Shown piece by piece: positions 9,117 through 17,409 of a stretch of DNA of 52,613 nucleotides. The stretch lies in NCBI GenBank assembly GCA_002305505.1, contig DBRC01000027.1:63837-116449 (forward strand), given 5' to 3'. Within the stretch, counting starts at the first letter, position 1. Each line of letters begins with the position of its first letter. The translations under genes were made by a program, and so were the position numbers. The notes under the pieces are model-generated. The model was not told the DNA's origin. It was given only the letters and a program-made list of their open reading frames with translations, and searched no databases. Origin of the DNA: Prevotella sp. UBA1378. GTDB taxonomy: Bacteria; Bacteroidota; Bacteroidia; Bacteroidales; Bacteroidaceae.

Positions 9117-9155
9117 GTTTTACAGTGTAAAACATAGGTATTTCAAATACTTATG
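9117..9155. repeat. Two adjacent palindromes upstream of secA
   Basis: GTTTTAC (9117-9123) and GTAAAAC (9127-9133) form a perfect 7-bp stem with a 3-base loop. The next 23 bases (9133-9155) form CATA-n-GTATTT-c-AAATAC-n-TATG, a second nearly perfect palindrome. The first may end the upstream transcript, though it has no T-run. The second could be a protein-binding site, as it lies about 35 bp before the secA -7 element. Confidence 0.45.
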
Positions 9156-9188
9156 TGACAGAATGTGCAATATTACGGTTTTTTTTCG

Positions 9189-9196
9189 TACTTTTG
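9189..9196 (+). promoter_or_regulatory. -7 element for secA
   Basis: TACTTTTG matches TAnnTTTG and lies 46 bp before the chosen secA ATG. A weak TGTG at 9164-9167 is at -33 spacing. The element sits downstream of an in-frame ATG at 9165, which rules out that earlier start. Confidence 0.6.
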
Positions 9197-9242
9197 CACA
9201 CATAAAAAATATAATAGAAAGAATAATAAAGAAGAATTAGAT

Positions 9243-12200
9243 ATGAATTTCAACAAATTTTTGAAGTCGTTGTTCGGTGACAAATCATCACGGGATATGA
9301 AACTCATCCAGCCGCTCGTTGAGAAAGTAAAGGCCGTATACCCCGAAGTCGAGAAATTAAGTAATGACGACCTACGTGCACGGACGAAACAAATCCAGCA
9401 ACAAGTGCAGGATTCTGCAAAAGACCAGAAGAAGCAAATAGAGGATTTGAAATCGAAAATAGAAGATACCCCCATTGATGAACGCGAAGATATCTTCAAC
9501 CAGATAGACAAACTGGAAAAAGAGGTGCTTGACATCTATGAAAAAGCACTCGACGAAGTTATGCCAACCGTGTTCGCTATTGTGAAAGAAACAGCCAAGC
9601 GCTTTGCCAACAACGAGGAGACGGTTGTAACGGCTACCGATTTCGACCGTGAACTGGCAGCCGACCCAAGGAAAGACTTTATCACTATCAATGGCGACAA
9701 GGCCATCTACCATAACCACTGGACTGCCGGCGGAAATGACTTGAAATGGGAAATGGTGCACTACGATGTACAGCTTTTCGGCGGTGTCGTGCTACACCAG
9801 GGAAAGATATCCGAAATGGCGACAGGTGAAGGTAAGACCCTCGTCGCAACCCTGCCTGTATTTTTGAATGCCTTGACAGGGAATGGGGTACACGTGGTTA
9901 CCGTAAACGACTATCTGGCCAAGCGCGACTCGGAATGGATGGGGCCGCTCTATGAGTTCCATGGTATCTCGGTCGACTGCATCGACAAGCATCAGCCCAA
10001 TTCCCCGGAACGCCGCCGCGCCTATCAAGCAGACATTACGTTCGGAACAAACAATGAGTTTGGTTTCGATTATCTGCGCGACAACATGGCTACATCACCG
10101 GTCGACTTAGTGCAACGGGCACATAATTATGCCATCGTCGACGAGGTAGACTCCGTGCTGATTGACGACGCCCGTACGCCGCTGATCATTTCCGGTCCGG
10201 TGCCGAAAGGCGACGTGCAGATGTTTGAAGAGTACCAGCCGTTGGTAGAAAAGTTGGTAGGCGTCCAACGCCAACTGGCCACACAATACCTGGCTGATGC
10301 CAAGCAGAAAATCGCGGAGGGGCAAAATACCAACAATAAGGAACTCACAGAAGAGGGATTCTTGTCGCTTTACCGCTCGCACAAAGCACTGCCCAAGAAC
10401 AAGCCGCTGATTAAATATCTTTCGGAAGAAGGGATAAAAGCGGGCATGCTGAAGACTGAGGAGGTGTATATGGAGAATAACAACCGCCGCATGCCGGAGG
10501 CCGTCGAACCGCTTTATTTCGTTGTGGACGAGAAACTGAATTCCTGTGACTTGACCGATAAGGGCACCGAGTGGCTGGCTAAACAAGTTAACGACAAGGA
10601 ATTATTCGTGTTGCCGGACATTACGGCAGAGTTGTCGGCCCTCGAAAACGAAACAGGCCTGAGCAACCAAGACCGCTTGGATAAGAAAGACAGCTTGCTG
10701 AACCACTATGCCGTTCAGAGCGAACGCGTCCATACGCTTCAGCAATTACTGAAAGCCTACTGCATGTTCAACAAGGATGATGAGTATGTGGTCATCAACG
10801 GCGAAGTGAAGATCGTCGACGAACAGACGGGACGCATCATGGAAGGTCGCCGCTGGAGCGACGGCCTGCACCAAGCCGTGGAAGCGAAAGAGCACGTGAA
10901 GGTGGAGGCCGCCACACAGACCTTTGCTACTATTACGCTGCAAAACTACTTCCGCATGTACCATAAGCTGGCCGGCATGACCGGTACGGCCTCTACCGAA
11001 GCCGGAGAGTTTTGGGACATCTATAAACTCGACGTGGTGGAGATTCCTACCAACAGGCCCATCCTCCGCAACGACCAAGACGACCGCGTATATAAAACGG
11101 CACGTGAGAAATACAATGCCGTCATCGAAGAAATCGTAAAGATGCGGGAAAGCGGACGCCCGACATTGGTCGGCACCACATCGGTGGAGATTTCCGAGTT
11201 GCTTTCCAAAATGCTCGATATGCGTAAGATTCCCCATCAGGTATTGAACGCGAAACTGCATCAGAAAGAAGCCGACATCGTCGCACTTGCTGGTCAGAGC
11301 ATCAACGGGCTCGGTGCGGTTACCATCGCCACCAACATGGCCGGCCGCGGTACCGACATCAAGTTGTCGGCAGAGGTAAAGGCATCGGGCGGCCTGGCCA
11401 TCATCGGTACGGAACGGCATGAAAGCCGCCGTGTCGACCGCCAGCTCCGAGGCCGTGCCGGCCGCCAGGGCGACCCGGGCTCTTCTGTCTTCTATGTATC
11501 GCTCGAGGACAAACTCATGCGCCTGTTTGCCAGCGAACGTATCGCTAGCGTCATGGACCGCCTTGGCTTTAAAGACGGCGAGATGATTGAAAGCCCGATG
11601 ATTTCAAAAAGCATCGAGCGTGCCCAGAAGAAAGTGGAAGAGAACAACTTCGGTATCCGTAAGCGGCTGATAGAATACGATGACGTGATGAACAAGCAGC
11701 GCACGGTGATTTACGAGAAACGCCGCCACGCGCTGATGGGCGAGCGTATCGGCATGGATATTTCGAACATCATCTGGGACCGTGTGGTCAACATTATCGA
11801 AACAAACGACTTCGACGGATGCAAGGACGAATTCCTCCACATCCTTTCGATGGAAGTGCCGTTCACCAGCGAGCAACTGGCTAATGAAAGCCGCAACGAC
11901 CTTGCCGAAAACGCATTCCAGGCGGCAATGGCCAACTTTAAGCGCCGCACAGAGCGCGTGCAGTCAGTGGCATGGCCTGTCATCAAGCAAGTTTATGAGA
12001 ACCAAGGGGCGATGTTCGACCGCATACAAGTGCCCATCACCGACGGGCGGCACGTCTTCAACATCCCATGCAACCTGAAAGAGGCTTACGATACGGAATG
12101 CAAGAGCGTCGTCAAGGAGTTCGAGAAGGCTATCCTGCTCCACATCATCGACGATTGCTGGAAAGAAAACCTACGCAAGCTCGACGAACTGAAGCACAGC

Positions 12201-12584
12201 GTACAGAACGCGTCATACGAACAGAAAGACCCGCTGCTGATTTTCAAGCTGGAAAGTGCTAAGGTATGGGACGACATGATTAATGAAATGTACAACCGCA
12301 TAGCTTCCATCCTCACGCGCGCTGCAATCCCGGAGATGCAACAAGAGGTGCAGCATGCCGCGCCAGAAATGCCGACGCAGCGCCAGCAGTATACGGAATC
12401 CAAGCAGAACCTCAACGAAGAGCAACTCACGGATCCCGGCCAAGCTGCCGCTGCCGCCCAAGACACGAGGGCACGCCAGCAACATGCGCCGATTACCCGT
12501 GATAAGCTGCCCGGACGCAATGAACCATGCCCATGCGGAAGCGGAAAGAAGTTTAAGAACTGCCATGGAAAAGGACTGGTTTAA
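9243..12584 (+). CDS. secA: Preprotein translocase ATPase SecA
   Basis: SecA drives protein export through SecYEG with ATP. The start at 9243 (MNFNKFLKSLFGDK) follows the -7 element at 9189-9196. The 1113-residue protein has the Walker A motif EMATGEGKT near 192-200, the DEAD-like VDEVDSVLIDDART, helicase motifs TNMAGRGTDIKL and QLRGRAGRQGDPGS, and a C-terminal zinc site CPCGSGKKFKNCHG that can bind SecB or ribosomes. It is longer than E. coli SecA. A charged coiled-coil-like insert is visible at about residues 50-105, typical of Bacteroidetes SecA, and a Gln/Ala-rich linker precedes the zinc site. A lone ABC ATPase gene follows 21 bp later. Confidence 0.97.
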   Translation: MNFNKFLKSLFGDKSSRDMKLIQPLVEKVKAVYPEVEKLSNDDLRARTKQIQQQVQDSAKDQKKQIEDLKSKIEDTPIDEREDIFNQIDKLEKEVLDIYEKALDEVMPTVFAIVKETAKRFANNEETVVTATDFDRELAADPRKDFITINGDKAIYHNHWTAGGNDLKWEMVHYDVQLFGGVVLHQGKISEMATGEGKTLVATLPVFLNALTGNGVHVVTVNDYLAKRDSEWMGPLYEFHGISVDCIDKHQPNSPERRRAYQADITFGTNNEFGFDYLRDNMATSPVDLVQRAHNYAIVDEVDSVLIDDARTPLIISGPVPKGDVQMFEEYQPLVEKLVGVQRQLATQYLADAKQKIAEGQNTNNKELTEEGFLSLYRSHKALPKNKPLIKYLSEEGIKAGMLKTEEVYMENNNRRMPEAVEPLYFVVDEKLNSCDLTDKGTEWLAKQVNDKELFVLPDITAELSALENETGLSNQDRLDKKDSLLNHYAVQSERVHTLQQLLKAYCMFNKDDEYVVINGEVKIVDEQTGRIMEGRRWSDGLHQAVEAKEHVKVEAATQTFATITLQNYFRMYHKLAGMTGTASTEAGEFWDIYKLDVVEIPTNRPILRNDQDDRVYKTAREKYNAVIEEIVKMRESGRPTLVGTTSVEISELLSKMLDMRKIPHQVLNAKLHQKEADIVALAGQSINGLGAVTIATNMAGRGTDIKLSAEVKASGGLAIIGTERHESRRVDRQLRGRAGRQGDPGSSVFYVSLEDKLMRLFASERIASVMDRLGFKDGEMIESPMISKSIERAQKKVEENNFGIRKRLIEYDDVMNKQRTVIYEKRRHALMGERIGMDISNIIWDRVVNIIETNDFDGCKDEFLHILSMEVPFTSEQLANESRNDLAENAFQAAMANFKRRTERVQSVAWPVIKQVYENQGAMFDRIQVPITDGRHVFNIPCNLKEAYDTECKSVVKEFEKAILLHIIDDCWKENLRKLDELKHSVQNASYEQKDPLLIFKLESAKVWDDMINEMYNRIASILTRAAIPEMQQEVQHAAPEMPTQRQQYTESKQNLNEEQLTDPGQAAAAAQDTRARQQHAPITRDKLPGRNEPCPCGSGKKFKNCHGKGLV

Positions 12585-12605
12585 TACGGCAAAAGTGCTA
12601 TCCTG

Positions 12606-13310
12606 ATGATAAGTATTTCAAACATCAAGAAGAAATTCGGCGAAACAACAGCCTCGGATATTCCGTCGTTCCATATCAACGACGGCGATATCCTTGGCCT
12701 TGTCGGCAATAACGGCGCTGGGAAGACCACGCTTTTCCGCATGATGCTGGACCTCTTGAAGGCAGACGAGGGGAAGATAACGCTCAACGGAATTAATCCC
12801 TCCCAAAGCGAAGAATGGAAGAATACAACCGGTGCCTATATAGACGAAGGCTTCTTAATCGATTTCCTTACACCGGAAGAATACTTCAGCTTCCTCGGAA
12901 AGATTTCAGGAAAGAAACAAAAGGAGGTGAACGCCCGGCTGAAAGATTTCGAGAGACTTGCAAACGGGGAAATTTTCGGACATAAAAAACTGATACGCAA
13001 CTTGTCTGCCGGAAATAAGCAGAAAGTCGGCATCATATCCGCCCTCTTCAACCGCCCCGATATCGTCGTATTAGACGAGCCTTTCAATTTCCTCGACCCT
13101 ACCAGTCAGAATATCCTCAAGCATACGCTGACGGAATACAATAAGGAAACCGGAGCCATCATGCTTATCAGCAGCCACAATCTCCAGCATACAATCGAAA
13201 TAAGTACGCGCATCGCCCTGCTTGAACATGGTATCATCATCAAAGACCTGCCTAATAAAGAACAAAGCGCAGAGAAAGAACTGAAGGATTATTTCGAGCA
13301 ACCAGAATAA
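12606..13310 (+). CDS. ABC transporter ATP-binding protein without adjacent permease
   Basis: The 234-residue cytoplasmic ATPase has Walker A GNNGAGKTT near residue 36, the signature region LSAGNKQKVGI, Walker B VVLDEPFNFLDP and the switch His in ISSHN. It resembles the single-subunit ATPases of the BcrA/CcmA-like or DUF-permease exporters. No permease is encoded within several kilobases, so its membrane partner must lie elsewhere, or it acts alone. It follows secA by 21 bp on the same strand and is probably cotranscribed. A hairpin at 13340-13351 follows. Confidence 0.88.
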   Translation: MISISNIKKKFGETTASDIPSFHINDGDILGLVGNNGAGKTTLFRMMLDLLKADEGKITLNGINPSQSEEWKNTTGAYIDEGFLIDFLTPEEYFSFLGKISGKKQKEVNARLKDFERLANGEIFGHKKLIRNLSAGNKQKVGIISALFNRPDIVVLDEPFNFLDPTSQNILKHTLTEYNKETGAIMLISSHNLQHTIEISTRIALLEHGIIIKDLPNKEQSAEKELKDYFEQPE

Positions 13311-13335
13311 TCCGGTGCCCTTATACCATCACCAT

Positions 13336-13356
13336 TTTTAGGTATTTACCTGAAAA
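13336..13356 (+). terminator. Short hairpin after the ABC ATPase gene
   Basis: AGGTA (13340-13344) and TACCT (13347-13351) pair, extended by TTTT/AAAA flanks. The stem is short, so it is a weak terminator candidate between the ABC ATPase gene and the feoAB promoter. Confidence 0.35.
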
Positions 13357-13394
13357 TAAGCAGTAATTGTAACCTTGTTGCAATTAATTTATCG

Positions 13395-13402
13395 TACTTT
13401 TG
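13395..13402 (+). promoter_or_regulatory. -7 element for feoAB
   Basis: TACTTTTG lies 24 bp before the feoAB ATG at 13427. A TTG at 13375-13377 is a possible -33 site at a short 17-bp spacing. No convincing Fur box was found nearby. Confidence 0.6.
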
Positions 13403-13426
13403 CAACAGATATTAATTAATCGAGGT

Positions 13427-15970
13427 ATGAAACTTTCCGAATTAAAGACTGGCGAACGCGGTGTCGTTGTCAAGGTGTTAGGCCATGGAGGATTCCGCAA
13501 ACGCATTGTCGAGATGGGATTCATTAAAGGCAAGGCCGTTGAGGTATTGCTCAATGCCCCCTTACAGGATCCCGTCAAATATAAGATTATGGGCTACGAG
13601 GTGTCGCTTCGCCACCAAGAGGCCGATATGATTGAGGTAATCTCTGTTGAAGAAGCCAAGCAAATGGAGAGTTCCAGCAGGCAATTGCACGGCGAACTCG
13701 TAATGAGCGAGGAAGAGGCCGACTGCCAACTGACCGAGAAACAACTGCGCGAGGCGGCAATGAAAAAACGCCGCACAATCAACGTGGCGCTCGTAGGCAA
13801 TCCGAATTGCGGAAAGACTTCACTTTTCAACTTCGCATCAGGAGCGCACGAACGGGTAGGCAATTATTCCGGTGTCACCGTAGACGCCAAAGAAGGGCGG
13901 GCCTGCTTTGAAGGCTACGAGTTTAATCTCGTAGACCTTCCCGGCACCTATTCCCTTTCGGCTTACAGCCCGGAAGAACTCTACGTGCGTAAACAAATCA
14001 TCGACAAGACACCGGACATCATCATCAACGTTATCGATGCCAGTAACATAGAGCGCAACTTATACCTTACGGCACAACTCGTTGACATGCATCTCCGCAT
14101 GGTCTGTGCACTGAACATGTTCGATGAGTTCGAAGACCGCGGTGACAAACTGGACTGCACTAAACTGGGACAACTTTTCGGCGTGCCGATGATTCCAACC
14201 GTATTCAAGAACGGACGCGGCGTTGACCTGCTTTTCCACATCATTATTAATATGTATGAAGGGGTGGATTTCCTGGATAAAGACGGGAACATCAATCCTG
14301 AAGTAGCCGAGGATTTACAAAACTGGCACAAGAACTATGAAAAGGACCATGGTGGGAACCATGAAGAAGACTTTGCACACGGCATAAGGCCAAACAACAG
14401 CGTATACCGGCATATACACCTGAACCACGGACGCATCATAGAAGAAAGCATCGAGAAAATCAAGGATGAAGTACAGAAGGACGAAGAGATACGCCATAAG
14501 TATTCCACCCGCTACCTTGCCATCAAGCTCTTAGAGATGGATGCGGAGACAGCCCGCGTCATCGGGGGACTGCCTAACGCAGAAAAAATCCTGAACATAC
14601 GTGATGAACAAGCAGCCAAAATACAAGACGATTTACAGGAAGACAGCGAGACGGCCATAATGAATGCCAAATACGGTTTCATACACGGTGCACTGCAAGA
14701 GGCGGGCTTCGAGGAAGGGAAGAAAAACGATACCTACCAAATGACTCACCTGCTGGATGCTATCATCACCAACAAATGGTTCGGTTTCCCCATATTCTTC
14801 CTGTTGCTTTATATTATGTTCCAAAGCACTTTCTCGCTGGGGCAATACCCGATGGACTGGATTGATGCAGGAGTGGGTGCACTGAGCGACTGGCTCCATG
14901 CCACCCTGCCCGACGGTCCGGTAAAAGCCATGCTCGTCGACGGTGTCATCGGAGGTGTCGGAGCGGTTATTATCTTCTTGCCGCAAATCCTCATACTGTA
15001 CTGTTTCATCTCATTCATGGAAGACAGCGGCTACATGGCACGCGCAGCCTTCATCATGGACAAGCTGATGCACAAAATGGGACTGCACGGAAAGTCGTTC
15101 ATTCCGCTCATCATGGGCTTCGGATGCAATGTCCCTGCCATCATGGCCACACGTACTATAGAGAGCAGGCGCTCGCGGCTTATCACAATGCTTGTATTAC
15201 CAATGATGAGCTGCTCTGCACGTTTGCCGATTTACATCATGATTACAGGAACCTTCTTCGCCGCCGAATACCAAAGCCTGATTATGATTTCGCTCTATGT
15301 CATCGGCATTTTAATGGCCGTCATCATGAGCCGTCTCTTCAGCCATTACGTAATAAAAGGCGAAGACACCCCGTTCGTCATGGAGCTCCCCCCCTACCGT
15401 TTCCCAACGAGCAAGGCCATCCTGCGCCATACATGGGAAAAAGGGAAACAATACCTGAAGAAAATGGGAGGTATCATCCTCGTAGCCTCTGTCATAGTAT
15501 GGGCTCTCGGTTATTTCCCGCATAACGACGAGCTGACAAGGCAAGAACAGCAAGAGCAGAGCTACATCGGGAAAATAGGGAAAACGGTCGAGCCGCTCTT
15601 CCGCTTGCAGGGATTCGACTGGAAATTAGACGTAGGGCTTATCAGCGGTGTGGGTGCCAAGGAGATTGTTGCATCGACCATGGGAGTGCTCTATGCCGGC
15701 GATGACAGCGTCGCCGACAGTCAGGCAGAAGACAACGGTAGCAAATATGCAAGTTTACTACAGAAAATGACTGCCGACGGCATAACGCCCCTTGTCGCCT
15801 TCAGTTACCTTATCTTCATATTGCTCTACTTCCCCTGCATAGCAACCATTGCTGCCATCAAGAACGAGAGCGGCTCATGGAAATGGGCTTTATTTGCAGC
15901 TGGCTATACAACCCTGCTTGCGTGGATTGCCTCTGCACTCGTCTACCAGATTGGAAGGTTATTCGTCTAA
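13427..15970 (+). CDS. feoB: Ferrous iron transporter, FeoA-FeoB fusion
   Basis: The 847-residue inner-membrane protein imports Fe(II). Residues 1-75 are a FeoA SH3-like domain, followed by an acidic/Gln-rich linker (about 75-115). The FeoB GTPase domain has G1 GNPNCGKTS at 124-132, G3 DLPG at 170-173 and a G4 NMFD near 230. A helical spacer follows, then the membrane region with two Gate-like repeats (SFMEDSGYMARAAF, GFGCNVPAIM, GVGAKEIVASTMG). FeoA-FeoB fusions are common in Bacteroidetes. The start is set by the -7 element at 13395-13402. No FeoC or Fur gene is adjacent. Confidence 0.96.
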   Translation: MKLSELKTGERGVVVKVLGHGGFRKRIVEMGFIKGKAVEVLLNAPLQDPVKYKIMGYEVSLRHQEADMIEVISVEEAKQMESSSRQLHGELVMSEEEADCQLTEKQLREAAMKKRRTINVALVGNPNCGKTSLFNFASGAHERVGNYSGVTVDAKEGRACFEGYEFNLVDLPGTYSLSAYSPEELYVRKQIIDKTPDIIINVIDASNIERNLYLTAQLVDMHLRMVCALNMFDEFEDRGDKLDCTKLGQLFGVPMIPTVFKNGRGVDLLFHIIINMYEGVDFLDKDGNINPEVAEDLQNWHKNYEKDHGGNHEEDFAHGIRPNNSVYRHIHLNHGRIIEESIEKIKDEVQKDEEIRHKYSTRYLAIKLLEMDAETARVIGGLPNAEKILNIRDEQAAKIQDDLQEDSETAIMNAKYGFIHGALQEAGFEEGKKNDTYQMTHLLDAIITNKWFGFPIFFLLLYIMFQSTFSLGQYPMDWIDAGVGALSDWLHATLPDGPVKAMLVDGVIGGVGAVIIFLPQILILYCFISFMEDSGYMARAAFIMDKLMHKMGLHGKSFIPLIMGFGCNVPAIMATRTIESRRSRLITMLVLPMMSCSARLPIYIMITGTFFAAEYQSLIMISLYVIGILMAVIMSRLFSHYVIKGEDTPFVMELPPYRFPTSKAILRHTWEKGKQYLKKMGGIILVASVIVWALGYFPHNDELTRQEQQEQSYIGKIGKTVEPLFRLQGFDWKLDVGLISGVGAKEIVASTMGVLYAGDDSVADSQAEDNGSKYASLLQKMTADGITPLVAFSYLIFILLYFPCIATIAAIKNESGSWKWALFAAGYTTLLAWIASALVYQIGRLFV

Positions 15971-16068
15971 CTAACCGCTATACTGGGAGCGACATCCCCG
16001 ATACCGGTGCCGCATAGTTTCGTGCATGATAATTGTGTTTTTCGCACAATACGCTCCCGATATGGCAC
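15971..16068 (+). other. Structured intergenic element after feoAB, possible pseudoknot
   Basis: GGGAGCG (15985-15991) can pair with CGCTCCC (16052-16058), enclosing a hairpin ATTGTG/CACAAT (16032-16037/16045-16050). GTGCC (16008-16012) can pair with GGCAC (16064-16068), which crosses the first stem as in an H-type pseudoknot. It may be the 3' end of the feoAB message or a separate RNA. The following bases to about 16240 are AT-rich and hold nothing else I can support. Confidence 0.35.
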
Positions 16069-16242
16069 AAAAAAGCTACATTCAGCCCATGCTAATTTAG
16101 ATTTAATTAGTGTAATATTTCCATTTTATAACATAATTCATGCGGATTCAAACGTTTGCGCAATCTTTTTGGTTAATTTTTATTTAAAAATAGCCCTTGT
16201 GTACCCACACAATAAAAAAACAACAAAATAATCGGGTAAAGG

Positions 16243-16274
16243 TTTGGTGATTAAAAAAAAATACCTTACCTTTG
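16243..16274 (+). promoter_or_regulatory. Promoter of small RNA gene A
   Basis: TTTG (16243-16246), 20 bp, then TACCTTTG (16267-16274): a full match to the Bacteroidetes primary promoter. No open reading frame of credible length follows before the terminator at 16336-16372. Confidence 0.7.
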
Positions 16275-16278
16275 CAAA

Positions 16279-16372
16279 TGTTATCCTGAAAACAATCTTT
16301 TTACCTTAAAAGAACTAATACCTATTGAAGATATGAAGCGATCACCTGTGAGGGCCATCGCTTTATTTTTTT
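16279..16372 (+). ncRNA. Predicted small RNA A (paralogue of small RNA B)
   Basis: This is a promoter-to-terminator unit of about 94 nt without a gene. Its first ~53 bases begin TTATCCTGAAAACAATC and continue with TTTTTACCTTAAAA and CTAATACCTATTGA. The minus-strand unit at 18570-18488 has the same sequence with about 5 mismatches. The 3' end is a hairpin (AAGCGAT at 16336-16342, ATCGCTT at 16357-16363) and a T-run (16366-16372). A conserved, unstructured, U-rich 5' part with a variable terminator hairpin fits a trans-acting small RNA family. Bacteroides species are known to carry families of paralogous sRNAs; whether this belongs to one is not known from the sequence. Targets are unknown. Confidence 0.6.
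16336..16372 (+). terminator. Intrinsic terminator of small RNA A
   Basis: The 7-bp stem AAGCGAT/ATCGCTT with a 14-base loop is followed by TATTTTTTT. Confidence 0.7.
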
Positions 16373-16514
16373 ATACCGGCTCATCCTTTCATTGACACGC
16401 CAAATACAATGTTCACCGCCCTTTCCTGTTAGAAATGCAAACCTTCAGCAGTTAAAAAAACTTAACCAAACCAAAAACATCCCCCTAAATTCGCCATATC
16501 TTAGGTAAAATATG

Positions 16515-16522
16515 TACCTTTG
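16515..16522 (+). promoter_or_regulatory. -7 element for rplU-rpmA
   Basis: TACCTTTG lies 88 bp before the rplU ATG, leaving a leader of about 84 bases (16527-16610). The leader may hold a regulatory structure for the ribosomal proteins, but I see no long clear stem. Confidence 0.6.
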
Positions 16523-16610
16523 CAGCCGATTTAGTCCGTCTTTGGCTCGAAGAAGTGGCAGCACGAAGCATGCCCGCCTTGCGGAGAAACCCGTTTTTAC
16601 AAAAATAATA

Positions 16611-16928
16611 ATGTACGCAATTGTAGAAATTAACGGTCAGCAGTTTAAGGCAGAACAAGGAAAAAAACTCTTTGTTCACCACATCAAGGATGCGGAAGCA
16701 GGCAAGACTGTTGAATTTGAGAAAGTGCTGCTCGTGGATGCCGACGGTGCAGTAACGGTAGGTGCCCCCACCGTAGAAGGGGCCAAGGTAGTATGTGAAG
16801 TTGTAACCCCCCTGGTGAAGGGCGACAAAGTCATCGTATTCAAGATGAAGCGCCGCAAGGGCTATCGCGTCCGTAATGGCCACCGTGCACAATTCACAGA
16901 AATTAAAATCAAATCAGTAATCGCTTAA
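16611..16928 (+). CDS. rplU: 50S ribosomal protein L21
   Basis: The start MYAIVEINGQQFKAEQGKK is the canonical L21 N-terminus, so the ATG at 16611 is chosen over an upstream frame extension that would begin before the promoter. The 105-residue basic protein binds 23S rRNA. It shows the L21 signature near the C-terminus (KMKRRKGYRVRNGHRAQFTE). It is cotranscribed with rpmA, 19 bp downstream, the usual L21-L27 pair. The long leader suggests post-transcriptional control. Confidence 0.97.
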   Translation: MYAIVEINGQQFKAEQGKKLFVHHIKDAEAGKTVEFEKVLLVDADGAVTVGAPTVEGAKVVCEVVTPLVKGDKVIVFKMKRRKGYRVRNGHRAQFTEIKIKSVIA

Positions 16929-16947
16929 AACGTAGGAGGAACAAGAA

Positions 16948-17211
16948 ATGGCACATAAAAAAGGTGTAGGTAGTTCTAAGAACGGCCGTGAATCAGCTTC
17001 ACAGCGCTTAGGCGTGAAGATTTGGGGCGGGCAGAAGTGTATCGCCGGTAACATCATCGTCCGCCAGCGTGGTACCAGGCACAACCCCGGAAACAATGTA
17101 GCAATCGGTAAAGACGATACTCTCTATGCTCTTGTCGACGGTACAGTACAGTTCCACAAAGGCAAGCGCGACAAGAGCGTTGTTTCTGTAATACCAGAAG
17201 CCAAAGCTTAA
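16948..17211 (+). CDS. rpmA: 50S ribosomal protein L27
   Basis: The 87-residue protein begins MAHKKGVGSSKNGRESASQ and carries the L27 signature GNIIVRQRGTRHNPGNNV. Its N-terminal tail reaches the peptidyl transferase centre. There is no cleavable Firmicutes-type extension. An AGGAGGA ribosome-binding site (16933-16939) precedes it, unusually strong for this group. A hairpin that may end transcription follows at 17249-17276. Confidence 0.97.
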   Translation: MAHKKGVGSSKNGRESASQRLGVKIWGGQKCIAGNIIVRQRGTRHNPGNNVAIGKDDTLYALVDGTVQFHKGKRDKSVVSVIPEAKA

Positions 17212-17248
17212 CAAAAGAAACAAAATTTATTCCAAACAAACAACAGTG

Positions 17249-17292
17249 GTCCCATTTCTCTACAGAGATTTGGGACTTCTGCCTTTTTCCTG
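17249..17292 (+). terminator. Hairpin after rpmA, likely terminator
   Basis: GTCCCA (17249-17254) pairs with TGGGAC (17271-17276), with an inner TCTCT/AGAGA stem and a small internal loop. The T-rich stretch TTCTGCCTTTTT follows. Confidence 0.55.
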
Positions 17293-17356
17293 CCACCCTC
17301 CCCGCTACGCCCGAACGCAAGGCGGTAGCCACCGAAATAAAAACACCCCCGAAATA

Positions 17357-17387
17357 TTTGGTTATTCAGATAATATTCGTACCTTTG
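17357..17387 (+). promoter_or_regulatory. Promoter of mltG
   Basis: TTTG (17357-17360), 19 bp, TACCTTTG (17380-17387): a full consensus promoter, 23 bp before the mltG ATG. Confidence 0.7.
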
Positions 17388-17409
17388 CGCAGTTTTTAAT
17401 AGACATCAC

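Noticed and set aside
10746..11420. A 224-codon frame antisense to secA
   Set aside because: It is fully inside secA, whose motifs are unmistakable.
13310..13427. Fur operator in front of feoAB
   Set aside because: I looked for an AT-rich GATAATGATAATC-like palindrome and found none that matches well.
16007..16231. A 74-codon frame after feoAB
   Set aside because: It has no similarity, lies over the structured element and AT-rich spacer, and has no promoter or start context.
16336..16398. Tiny ORF of 20 codons (MKRSPVRAIALFFYTGSSFH) in small RNA A
   Set aside because: It runs through the terminator hairpin and T-run, has no counterpart in the paralogue and no ribosome-binding site.
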